DNA of 64,000 nt. Origin: Phymatolithon calcareum (lineage: Eukaryota; Rhodophyta; Florideophyceae; Hapalidiales). Below the pieces are notes generated by a model. That model did not search any database, had not been told where the DNA came from, and worked only from the letters and a program-made list of their open reading frames with translations. This document shows positions 43,324 through 53,000 of this stretch, in pieces (position 1 is the first letter of the stretch; each line of letters begins with the position of its first letter). Location: positions 1,488,001 through 1,552,000 of the forward strand of contig OZ345384.1 of the NCBI GenBank assembly GCA_977006965.1, given 5' to 3'. Position numbers and translations under genes: made by a program.

Positions 43324-43987
43324 AGAAGAAGAAGTGGAGATTTTTATTATAGTGTTACCAACGCATCTGCAGACGCTTGGGGCAACACTTCTGATGAGCC
43401 ACGAGGACTCAACTCAGAGCCCAGAGGCTCCATTTCGCATAAAAACGGCTATAGTCAGCAAAATTAGAAAACCTACCTCTGATCTCAACGGAGAGATCTC
43501 GAGGGGGAAAATCATTTCACTTAAATGGCCACGCAGAGCATCGTTTTTCTTGCGTGCGCCGGAGCGCGATGGGCGAGTTTACCGACGTCCCGGGTCCGCG
43601 TGCCGCGCCGATCTTCAGGACTTACTCTCGCTCGGCCTGCCCGCCGATCCACGCGGGGGGGTTACTGACGTCCCCAGTCTTGCGTGCGCCGGAGCGCGAT
43701 GGGCGAGTTTACCGACGTCCCGGGTCCGCGTGCCGTGCCGATCTTCAGGACTTACTCTCGCTCGGCCTGCCCGCCGATCCGCGCGGGGGGGTTACTGACG
43801 TCCCCAGTCTTGCGTGCGCCGGAGCGCGATGGGCGAGTTTACCGACGTCCCGGGTCCGCGTGCCGTGCCGATCTTCAGGACTTACTCTCGCTCGGCCTGC
43901 CCGCCGATCCGCGCGGGGGGGTTACTGACGTCCCCAGTCTTGCGTGCGCCGGAGCGCGATGGGCGAGTTTACCGACGTCCCGGGTCT
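43324..43987 (-). mobile_element. SINE-like or LINE-head retroposon, 664 bp, with 130-bp monomers and (CTT)n tail
   Basis: An exact 15-bp duplication, gcatgaaatggaaga, flanks the block (43309-43323 and 43988-44002); the interrupted LINE reads on in frame across it (NGMKW / MKWKTKPGKS). At the left junction is an (AGA)n run, that is a (CTT)n 3' tail on the minus strand, followed by a body that resembles 13955-14175. The right, 5' part is an array of 130-bp units. It encodes no protein that I recognise. Confidence 0.85.
43550..43987. repeat. Tandem array, exact 130-bp unit, 3.4 copies
   Basis: Units start with ttgcgtgcgccggagcgcga at 43550, 43680, 43810 and 43940; the last is cut after about 48 bp. 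The unit is GC-rich with a G-run (gcgggggggtt). Copies differ at one or two bases only. As 130 is not a multiple of three, each strand is open over long distances in rotating frames; these open frames are by-products of the repeat and not genes. Confidence 0.95.
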
Positions 43988-44499
43988 GCATGAAATGGAA
44001 GACAAAACCAGGAAAAAGCGAAGTCCTTAAGTAAAAAAGGCTTCAGAATCACATTTTTCACTTGGCGGAACGAGAACTGCATCAAGCCTGGGGGCTCTAG
44101 TATCTTGGGGTAAGCATGATTAACAAGGGTGTTACGGACGACACGGCCATAGCAAGAGTTCGAAATGTTGCAGGAGATAAGCTTTGGGAGATTGGAGTGA
44201 ATATTCGAGGAATCAAACCAGTGACGTACATCAGGATCATAAAGTCGCAAATAGTCCCGAATGGTAGAACGCGCTACACGTGACTCCAATGACAAATCGA
44301 TTGCTCTCGGCAATCGAGTCGGCAGAGGGCTTCTTCTACAAGAATATTTTCGGAAAACATGCCGAACACCGCCGGGACCGAATGCGAGTTCTGTGCAGAC
44401 TGAGACAACCAAAGGTGAAGAGACGTCATCAAGCAGAAATGTTTGTATTAAGCCTGGTATGACACAAAAACTGCCTCGAAGAAGCAGAAGAGTACTTTG

Positions 44500-45260
44500 G
44501 AAGACATGGGCAACCGTCACAGTTCGCATCAGATTGCGCAGTTGCTTCATCGTTGCCCTAGACCGTTTTTTTCGTAGGCACAATCCAAAGACCGCCCTGG
44601 TCAGTCTCTCACTCGCACTCCGAATCGACAAACTCGACTACAAGGTCGCATCACGTGCATGGTCCTTGGCCGATAAACTTATCAAGGCCGCAAAACGGAA
44701 TGCTGGGCAAGCAACTTTAGAGCACGTTCACGTGGGAATATTAGACTTGGAAAGCATCAGAAACTTCAAGTACCTGGGAGTACTGCAGCCTGCCGACGGA
44801 GACTCGATGGTACCGGTTAGTCACCGCGTTGCAATAGCCTGGTCTCGCTTCCAAGAACTCAAACGGATTCTTACAGACAAGGCCCTATCCCAGGATCTCC
44901 GATTGCGTATCCTGCGGTCCTCTGTCCAATCAACTCTCCTCTAAAGTTGCGAATAATGGAAGCTAACTGAAAATGTTTGAAAATAAACTCAGACCCACAG
45001 GCGCCAAGATGTTCTCCAGAATATCGGGAAGGCCAATTGCCGACGAGACTATGGACCCCACTATCGACGTGGTACTTTGCGCCAGAGACATACGATGGTG
45101 GACGAAAGCCGCTTGCTTCGTAAAGCGCTACTTCACTGCGTCCGACCAACCCCAGAGTCAATCTTTGGCAACGTCCCGAATCTCGTCGTGCAAGCAGCAG
45201 TCAAACTCGCAGCAAATAGATTAGAATGGAAGAAGCTTAGGCCCTCAAAGTGTTGTTAGT
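44500..45260 (+). pseudogene. Fragment of a second LINE clade (thumb and C-terminal region)
   Basis: The frame reads LESIRNFKYLGVLQPADGDS, then HRVAIAWSRFQELKRILTDK and LRLRILRSSVQSTLL and a stop at 44942-44944. This pattern (FKYLG, repeated Ile/Leu helix, then LLYG) is typical of the reverse transcriptase thumb of RTE/CR1-like LINEs and differs from the main LINE family here. Its continuation in another frame (44973-45224; FSRISGRPIADETMDPTIDV) forms the outermost 260 bp of each arm of the inverted repeat. Confidence 0.65.
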
Positions 45261-45685
45261 CCCACAAGGGGAACACACAAAACGAATGAATTAATGGAAG
45301 ACATGAGGACATAAGGGAATCAATGAAGGATATTGATTTTCTCAAGATTTATGAAGACTTGCGACAAGCCCTTCAGAAATCCAAGGAGGGATCTGCCACG
45401 AAGAAGAGGAGTAGGAAAGAAATAATTAAGATATGGGAAAAGGAAGAAGGCAGATCAATGAAGATTCCTATTGAAAGCAAGCTACCGGGTATCCTTTACG
45501 GAAGAGAAAGAAAGACACGTTTAAGGTACCTAAGCTTGACATTCAACCGAGCATCCCTTTGGAGAAAATCAGTATTAGGTGCCTACTGTGGGTTTACCGC
45601 GGTGATCGAACTAGTTGCCTTACAACGTACTATGGCGTCGTCGACGATGATTACAGAAAATGAGTTTTGAATGCAAGAGACTCAC

Positions 45686-46072
45686 AGAGGGGCCTTCTTG
45701 AGAATTCATCAAAATCGCGGCATAGACCCAGTCAAAAAAGTCCTCTTTACCAGTCATTATTTCGTGGACTGGTTACGAGGACGCGGCATAGGTTTTCTGT
45801 GGCTGAGTGTTGATTTGCAAACTTTCGCTTCAGATGTTTTCGCACACTTTTGAGCAAAAACTTGAAACATCACGAAAAGTTTGGTTGAAAAGCAATTCCA
45901 CTTCCGAAAACTAAAATCGTTACGAGAAAAAATGTCCCATAGATGAGCACATCAGCCATGCTAAACCTATGCCGCGTCCTTATTACCAGTGAAAATATTT
46001 CGGACTGGATTTGAGGACTTTTCCAGACTGGTAGTGCGGACGCAAAATTCGAATTCTCAAGAAAGTCCCTCT
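45686..46072. mobile_element. MITE of 387 bp, present only in the left arm
   Basis: The terminal inverted repeat starts AGAGGGGCCTTCTTGAGAAT at the left and is the complement of AGAGGGACTTTCTTGAGAAT at the right; further inside, ggacgcggcataggttt is paired with aaacctatgccgcgtcc. It is flanked by CAC on both sides, a 3-bp target duplication. The right arm at about 62314-62325 has the uninterrupted site, which proves an insertion. A 3-bp duplication and a fold-back structure suit a CACTA- or PIF/Harbinger-driven MITE. Confidence 0.9.
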
Positions 46073-46104
46073 CACAGGAGCTCTTGTGGAAGAAAATTAC
46101 GAAT

Positions 46105-46250
46105 CAAGAACGTTTTAAGTAGGCAGAAGACTTTACCTTCGAGAATATCGCAAGAGCTGGCCCGTTATTCCAAGGTGAGGCTTTGGGAGCTCGCAAAATA
46201 AAATCATCAAATATGCCCAAGCCTTCGAATAAATAAGGAAGCACAATGGG
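46105..46250 (+). repeat. LINE 3' tail in left arm
   Basis: Continues the C-terminal block interrupted by the MITE and ends with the family tail (aggctttgggagctcgcaaa, then aataaaatcatcaaatatgc). The mirror copy lies at 62150-62295. Confidence 0.8.
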
Positions 46251-46599
46251 AGGTAGTGACTTGGCAACCCAAATGAGCACATCTTGAACGGTAATACGCA
46301 AATGCGATAAATCGCGGCAATACTGGCAATGCAGGGTGCCGGAGATTGAGCTAGATAGACTTACAGCCTGATCCGGCAATAATCCCCGGTGGGGCTAGTA
46401 CGGTGCCCGTGGTGGACTCTGTCCTCGCTTGTTCCTTGGGTTCTTGTTGTGTAGGTCATACCAGTGAAAAGAGTCTTCTGTGGCGACAGAGAGGCTAGCG
46501 GTGCAACATTTTGCTGATATTCTGATGTTTATTTTCGCAATAGCTCCTCGTTTGTGATACAGTCATAACAAAAGCCGCACTTGACTTGAACTAATATGC

Positions 46600-47070
46600 T
46601 GACTTCAAGTCAAGTACGGCATTTGTCTTCCTTCCTTGCATTAGTGTTGTTGTGTAATGGTGGAGGGCTCTTTCTATGCCTTTCTGTGTCTGGAATCCCA
46701 TTTGTAAAGCCATATTCCTTCCAGATCAGTTTATCCAAGGATGGTTTAAAGATTTCGGGAGCATAGACGCCCTGTCTTGAGGAATATTTACTTGACTTCT
46801 CTTGTCTTGATTCTGAACAGATCTTTTTAGTTTTTCGTGCACTCGATGATGCTCTTACTGAATAGCGAAAGCTCATATAATGCTTTCTCGGTATCCAGGT
46901 CATATCCTGTCAGACTCTTTACAGTGTTGCCATATGCTACCGAATTCTGTTTCCGAACGTTTCCTCTACAATTGTTGTAGACAATCGCGGAAATCTTCTG
47001 CACATGCGTTGAAGTGCAAATTTCCTGTGCCTCGCCATAAGGAGTTAAAAAACAATAGTTTTTCAGAAGT
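46600..47070 (-). pseudogene. Diverged LINE ORF2 fragments in left arm
   Basis: On the minus strand, broken frames match the C-terminal domain of the LINE (RRFPRLSTTIVEETFGNRIR, then TGYDLDTEKALYELSLFSKS) and then a motif A region (GFQTQKGIERALHHYTTTLM, NAVLDLKS). The two parts are in the wrong order for a LINE, so two fragments are joined here. The identical mosaic is in the right arm. Confidence 0.6.
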
Positions 47071-47157
47071 GATCATGTGTGAAAATGTCTTCTTTGGCGG
47101 CTTTGACGCCTTGAAAACAGTGACTACCGCCCTGGTAGGTACCGGGCGATATCCATC

Positions 47158-47457
47158 CTACTCTAGTGCCCCATTGATCTTCACCAGTTCGAAACATACG
47201 AGAACTTTTTCATATCTATGGAGAATTATTGCTAAATCATAAAAGAGCAATCCGGTTTCTGCTTGCAACTCACATAGAAAGAACGCACCCTTCTTTTTTG
47301 CAAGCAGCCATACTTTTCTTTTCTTTCTTGAAGTGTCAAGAACATTACCGATTGCTACACCTCTTTTCCTGTCCGGAGAATGTCGAAAATTTTGAACAGC
47401 AAAAGCACCGGCTTCTGCAATGGGATCATGTCGAGAACTGTCATCGTTTCCACCCAT
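47158..47457 (-). CDS. Small cystatin-like protein, 99 aa (left-arm copy)
   Basis: Identical to the protein at 60943-61242 except for one residue (Tyr instead of Asn at position 73). See that entry for the motif reading. It lies downstream of the DUF1842-like gene on the same strand. The retained open frame in both arms, with a missense and no stop, is compatible with function but could also reflect recent duplication. Confidence 0.45.
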   Translation of the reverse strand: MGGNDDSSRHDPIAEAGAFAVQNFRHSPDRKRGVAIGNVLDTSRKKRKVWLLAKKKGAFFLCELQAETGLLFYDLAIILHRYEKVLVCFELVKINGALE

Positions 47458-47732
47458 AAATATAAAAGTTGAAGCTGAAAAGGGGATTTAGCTCCTTCAA
47501 AGGCAATCTTTCTGTGACGACCGGAGCAAGCCACATTCCAGCGTCAGCCAGTCCAACAATTGAACCTGTTTTAAATTACGCATATCTGCAGAGGTGCTTT
47601 CTGACGCAAAGTTGTTTGTGAAGAAAATGATTGCAGACCAATTCCATTTTAATTCCATTTGAATCGAATTCTGTGCTGAAGTATAAATCGAGCCCGAACT
47701 CCTCGCGTAATGCGATTTTCTGCAGGAAAACC

Positions 47733-48185
47733 TCAAGCGCCGTTCTCTACGTTGACCTTCTTGCAAGTGTCCTCACGCACAGGAACATTCTTGACTTGAT
47801 CTTTTCCGATAGTCCAGCTTCCGTGTCCGTTCCACTTCGAATCAACAGCAAAGAAGGCTGTGAAAGGCACATTGTACTCGCCAATCAATGGAGGCGGGCC
47901 GATCGGGACAAGAGCAGTACCCTGTAGAGAAACAAACTGCACATCCTGCGGAACGTCACGAATAATTATCGGACTTGCGACCACAGCACCCGTAATATCG
48001 TAGATAGGAATCTCGTTAAAAGGAGCTTCCAAGGCTTGTGTCTGTTGGGCTTGTCCGGTCACCTTTCCACTGACAACGTTCACGGTGAGTGAAAAGTGGA
48101 GAATGGGAGCTCCGGGAAGTCCTTCGTTACCAGCAATACCGTTCACAAGGTAGAGCCCAATGTTGTTTCCTGTGTCGGCTGGCAT
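47733..48185 (-). CDS. DUF1842-like protein, 150 aa (left-arm copy)
   Basis: The protein sequence is identical to that of 60215-60667 in the other arm; see there for description. A TATA-like TATAAG lies about 120 bp upstream of the start codon (48306-48311 on the minus strand), also mirrored. Two identical intact copies in a region otherwise full of broken transposons suggest recent duplication, gene conversion between arms, or selection. Confidence 0.75.
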   Translation of the reverse strand: MPADTGNNIGLYLVNGIAGNEGLPGAPILHFSLTVNVVSGKVTGQAQQTQALEAPFNEIPIYDITGAVVASPIIIRDVPQDVQFVSLQGTALVPIGPPPLIGEYNVPFTAFFAVDSKWNGHGSWTIGKDQVKNVPVREDTCKKVNVENGA

Positions 48186-48836
48186 GGCTGAGGTGGTTGA
48201 TTGATGTGCTTTCCCTCTGAGATCGTTCCCCTGTGTCTGTCGACCACTCAGGTCCTTTTGTGAGAGTGAAACCTTTTTTCTTGTTTGGTTCAGGCAAGGT
48301 TGCTACTTATACCAATTCGGCAGTGCTTCAATAAATGCATCCACACTTGCCGATTGCCCGAATTAAGTGTAAATTACGTGCCCTATGTAGCCGTGGCAAT
48401 GATACCGCTACATGTTCAAATCTAGATATTACGCGTAGCCTGATAAAGGCACATGCACTTGTTGCATGCAACGCGCCAGGAACAATACCCATGCAGTAAG
48501 GGGTACCGGTTTACACTTCTGAATTCTAATTTGGCGCGGGTACTTTAGCTTGGCTTGAGAATACCTAATATTTCAACGTGCAAGTTTTGGCTTAAGTGGG
48601 CGATTTTTGACAGTATGTGAGAGGGATTGCAACTGCATATTCTCGGCGGGCTGTTAAAGGTCTCTTCAACGGCCAGTCTGGAAGCAGTTCGTTGCTGTAC
48701 TCTTGGATTTGCTCTAGTAATGCGACAGGAGCCCCTCATAATAACAACGCCTTTGGTTGTGCAGGTCGACTTAACAATTCTATTTCCGGCATTATGAATT
48801 ACGCAGAAGAGTTTCCTGACGAAAGACAACCATGAT

Positions 48837-48891
48837 CATCAGGAGATCCAGAAATGGTTCCATCATGGAACCATTTCTGGATCTCCTGATG
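48837..48891. repeat. Perfect hairpin, 27-bp arms, 1-base loop
   Basis: CATCAGGAGATCCAGAAATG plus seven bases, then one base, then the exact reverse complement. It lies in the 195-bp gap between the left arm of the large inverted repeat and the left end of the CACTA-like element. Confidence 0.95.
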
Positions 48892-48963
48892 CGCTCCGAC
48901 ATGGCCGTCTCACACAAGGAAATTTGATTTAGTAGTCAGCACATTAGTTCATACATTGCATCT

Positions 48964-48979
48964 CACCAGGGGAGAAAAA
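48964..48979 (+). repeat. Left terminal inverted repeat of the CACTA-like element
   Basis: CACCAGGGGAGAAAAA; pairs with 59141-59156. Similarity becomes patchy further inside. Confidence 0.85.
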
Positions 48980-49445
48980 TTTGGCCAAACACGCGCAATC
49001 AGCGGTTTTGTAACTCCGAAATGCCGGTTTTTGGCCAAACTGTAATGATTGGCGTTCCGAAGCTCTGGTTGGCCAGTTCGGACACTTCGAAGATGGAAAC
49101 ATTCAAATTCCAACTCGAGACATATGGATGCATTTTTCGAACTGAGGGGTTGTAGTTGGATAACGATACGAGCTAAAAATACCACACTACTCCGCACAGT
49201 TCGAAAAGAGGTACATAGTAGTTTAGGACCCAGCTATTTTGCTCCGGCGAGGAGCTGCGACTATAGTAGTTATGCAGCCCTAAATTGCACAGTTTCCGCC
49301 TGCAGTAAGAACTCACTTCCTGAATTATTATATTAGCTGTTTTCATCCTTGATCCGGGTGAGATGATCTCACAAGCGCGTATCGCGACTTACGTTCGGTC
49401 AAGGGTGCCATTCTTTGGACGCGGAAATTTTCTGCGGAAGGAAAA

Positions 49446-49883
49446 ATGGACGACTTTCGCCTCATGCACCGTTCTATTCTACGTACCGAGACCTTGTACA
49501 TTCGTACTGAGGTGTGGACTCGAAAGTCAGGCGAAGATGTTGCCGAGAGCGATGAAAGGGGTCCCAGCAACATCCCTCCGCAACCCTCGTCTCAGGGACC
49601 ATCATCTCCACATGCCGCTGTTGAGCCGCAGCCGCCGTGGAGGCCTGGCGGGTCTTCCGCCCCTATGCCTACACCGCAAGGTCCTCGATCTGGTCGAGAC
49701 AGATCCGGCACCCGCAGAATATCGTCCAGGAGAGAGCAGGGAGGGGCAGATAATGGCGACAGTGAACGGCCGCAAAATCATGGCGAGAGCGAGACGGGAC
49801 AATATATTTCGGAGGGTGGCGGCCGTAAGAGAAGCAGGGTAGAGATGGACGAGGGTCATGGTTCGATGCGTAGAGTAATATGA
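49446..49883 (+). CDS. Possible small disordered protein inside the CACTA-like element, 145 aa
   Basis: Not recognised. The frame is convergent with transposase A and ends 125 bp from its stop. It is rich in Pro, Ser, Gly and Arg and has a basic cluster near the end (GGGRKRSRVE) that could be a nuclear localisation signal. No counterpart is recognisable in the decayed copy, and a 159-codon frame overlaps it on the same strand. It may be only subterminal DNA of the transposon. Confidence 0.25.
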   Translation: MDDFRLMHRSILRTETLYIRTEVWTRKSGEDVAESDERGPSNIPPQPSSQGPSSPHAAVEPQPPWRPGGSSAPMPTPQGPRSGRDRSGTRRISSRREQGGADNGDSERPQNHGESETGQYISEGGGRKRSRVEMDEGHGSMRRVI

Positions 49884-50008
49884 CTCATAGCATATCACGG
49901 CGTGGAGTCAATGATCGGTGAATTCGGAGGGGATTTTTTGACTTGATCTATTCTTCGTCGGGAAAACAAAAAGCTGAATTTTGCAAAACTGGAACGATTA
50001 TTGTACTA

Positions 50009-53000
50009 CTAGCCCTGGCGCGGGGGATATCCGTCCGCCCGAGTCAATGCATAAAAAGTTAACGATGAGCCATTATGCTCGTCAATATGAGACAAAGCAT
50101 GTTCTTCCCAATCCAAAATTACCCCCACCTTTCGCATGCTGTGGTCTACTTTCGCGAAAGAAACAGGTCCTCTCGCCTCAGATCGAAATTTCTGTAGGAC
50201 GTACTGCAGATTATACTGTCCTCGATTCTCGCTGATTTCAACACACGGGCGAACGGCTAAGTAGTGCGTGCTTCCTCCAAGATTATCTTGAATGACAAGA
50301 GCATCTCGTATCAACCATAAAGATGGGGCGCTGGTGGTAGCCAAATGGCCTAAGTACGCAGAGCAGTTAGTCTGTAGCAAGAAAGGGTAATGCAACGAAG
50401 CTTGCTTCGGAAGACAGCAGAGAGTTTCAACGACATCTCCTCTGCGGAAGCAAGGCCCAGCCAAACCGTTGGGTAGTGAGGAGGATAGTAGTGAACCTGT
50501 TTTGATTGAGCACTGAGATATACGAGACCGAAATGCAGTAGAAAGCTCTGAATTGAGTGCATTGATATGATCTTGTTCGACCAAACGCCAGGAAAGAGAT
50601 GCGCTACCAGCATTTCTTGGTGAAATTACTGACATACCTTGAGTTTCCAGCTCCCTTCGAATGCAATTTTCTGGTCCAAGAGTCTGTATCACTTGGTTTT
50701 TCTCCACATTTGTCAATTTTCCACGTAGAGAAGCGACAGCTTCTCGTCCTGAGAGAAGGCGGTAGCAAAGAAGTATCGCCGCCTTGTCTTCATCAAATAC
50801 GCCTGATACAGCTGAGGTTAATCTGCCTTGCCAATCGTCTATTGCAATACTCTGCAGAGATAAAAGATGAACGTCCTTGTTGTTAGACTTCTTCACAATT
50901 CGTTTCAAGGACTGATGAGACTTTTCGAGAACAAGCTCACCAATTAAGGACATGTGGCCCACCATCGGTAGCGTGGAGTATGCTAGCTCACGAAATCTGT
51001 GCAGGTTAGGCTTATCAATCGCTTTAATTGCCAAAAGGCAATCTCGATGGACTCTCAAAATGTTGGACTTTTCAGATGCGGGGATGTCTTCATCTTCCAG
51101 TATCTGGCTATCAGAGTCACTAAGAGTGCAAACATCGCAGACTTTAGAAAGATGCTTGTCAACTTCTTTCTGAACGGTATAAATATATGCCAGGCCTTGT
51201 TGTTCTTGAAAAAATTGGTTCGCAGAGTACCCATCACGAAGCCTATCCGCTTTTCGCCAAATAATTGCAATTAATCTGGCACACGAGCCCACCAGAGATA
51301 TGGCCTCCGTAGTTTTCGGTCTCGTTTGGACCGTCGCTCTATCAGATGGAGTGTTGAGCTCGCAAGCTTTCATGAATGCTATCTCGGCCACACTGGCTAG
51401 TGCATACAGCTCGGTCATAGACATTGTATGTAGAGTTTTCTTGTCCTGGTCAAATAGTCTGTTCTGAGGCTTCATGCCACATTCTGCCAAGAAATGGAGC
51501 ATGCACTGCTCGACATCTCGGCGGCATTCCTTGGTGGGTAACATTCGGTAGGCAAGTGTAATACAGTCGCGCAGATGACCAGTCGCGAGATGGTCGGGTG
51601 CCACAAAGCATGATTTATAAGGATCCCAGTGGTAAGGTAGTAGGAGGGCACCCGTTGACGTAGTCGGAATTCTGGATTTTGCCTGCCATTTTGCTTCTCG
51701 GATCGAGTGCAGTGGCAGTTTCGTGTAGTCTGGGCAGTACTTCATGCCCAAACCCCTGCATGCCACCTGATTCGCTCCGCAATCATGCAACGCTGCATGT
51801 TCAAAAAATCCACGAGAGAATGATGAGTGTGATCCATGAGGGCCTTCGGCCGTGTATCGGCTACCAACTTTCGTTGAAGAAGCACGAGTGAATCGGCACA
51901 AGTGGCAGCAAGCTGCTGCTGTATGTCCAAGAACGTCAAGAGTATAGTTCAAAGCAGGGGTGTCGCCTACGCAACCGACCAAGTCCAAAAAAATGCGGCG
52001 GCAATTTCCGTCTCCATCATAGTCGAGGAAGCCTGTTGTCATTCCCTCGATAATGTCTGGCAGTATACGGCTGATCACGGCACTGCAAGAGACCCCGGGA
52101 GGTGTAAGACTCAGTATTCGGACAGCATTTGGCGAAGCTCTAGATCTTTGAGGAAGATTTAAGCATAGCATGTAAACTCCATCCCCTGACGCCTGTTTAC
52201 CTGCTTGCAACTGGAAGCCATCCCAAAATAGTACGAATCTGTATATGAAGTACAGTTCACCATTTTGCAAAACGCCTTCGCTGCTGATGGGAGTGAATGC
52301 TTGCGGACCGCGCTCACCATCATGCTCCCTGAAAAGAATTGTAGCGCGGACGTTCAGAAAGCTTGATCTAATTTCCTTGCACATAGGGGCACAAATTTCT
52401 GTTATCGCATTAGTTATAGTTTGAGATTCCGAGGTCACATCTACAGAGCGCCCTCCAGGAATCCAAAACAAATGCCGACTCTTCTCCTCCATTTCTGCCC
52501 AGAAGCGGTGCACGACGCAAATTCTGGAGTTTCGGTCTCTTTCTGTCAGTAAGGTAGTGCTTTCCTTTGACAAGGGCCGAATGAGCACAGCAAAATCACC
52601 AGGCTTCAGGATGGGCTTCTTCCAGCCCTGTCTTGCCACATTTTCTTGCCTCCTCTTTTCCCGTAGGGCTGCTCGACGCTTCCTTTTCGCGGCCACCATT
52701 TCCGCGCTCGGCTTTCGTTTTTTCCCGCGATGTGCGGAAAAGTCGTCAATGCCGTCAGGGACAACAGTAAACTCTTCCTCCGCTGGAAGCTCAGGGATTT
52801 CAACTGTGACGCTGTCGAATGGCGATTTGTACAATGAAAATGTAAGCGCCGATGCAATCTCATGGTCTCGAGCAGCAGGGTTGTACCTGTAGTTTTCGTG
52901 GAATGATTCGTCGTCTGCACGCGTATTGTGATGCACATGCCATGTATGGCAGACTACACCTCTCAAAGTACATTCATTGTCATCAATTTCCGTCTCTGTA

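Larger units (their letters stand above)
42240..45670 (+). pseudogene. Composite LINE, plus strand, interrupted by two inserts and a second LINE
   Basis: Reverse transcriptase motif B (IVRGVPQGSPLSPYLYNIY) lies at about 42420-42485. Motif C lies 700 bp downstream at about 43210-43250 and is mutated (LFATDVQLQAK instead of FADD). The thumb region resumes at 43988 (MKWKTKPGKSEVL). The LINE C-terminal block is at 45323-45670. In between lie a 96-bp tandem repeat block, a 664-bp insertion at 43324-43987 and a piece of another LINE at 44500-45260. The 3' part of this mosaic is also part of the large inverted repeat. Confidence 0.8.
44968..48769 (-). repeat. Large inverted repeat, left arm (3.8 kb)
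   Basis: The reverse complement of 59631-63042. Paired positions sum to 108400 for 46073-48769 and to 108010 for 44968-45685; the 390-bp step is a MITE present only in this arm. I see only scattered single-base differences (roughly 1 percent, somewhat more in the outer 300 bp). The inner end is at gcaggtcga (48769). The outer end fades out near 44968 inside a LINE fragment. The arm holds two intact small genes and several LINE pieces. Confidence 0.95.

Noticed and set aside
43292-44034. Three overlapping plus-strand frames of 116-168 codons with a repeated protein pattern
   Set aside because: They are by-products of the 130-bp tandem repeat, whose length is not a multiple of three and which has no stop in the frames concerned; no start context or other support.
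48617-48835. 72-codon frame with its counterpart in the other arm
   Set aside because: It runs past the arm boundary in both copies and so has two unrelated C-termini; no domain or upstream signal.
49363-49842. 159-codon plus-strand frame overlapping the 145-codon one near the left end of the CACTA-like element
   Set aside because: At most one of the two can be real; this one has a less coherent composition and no motif.
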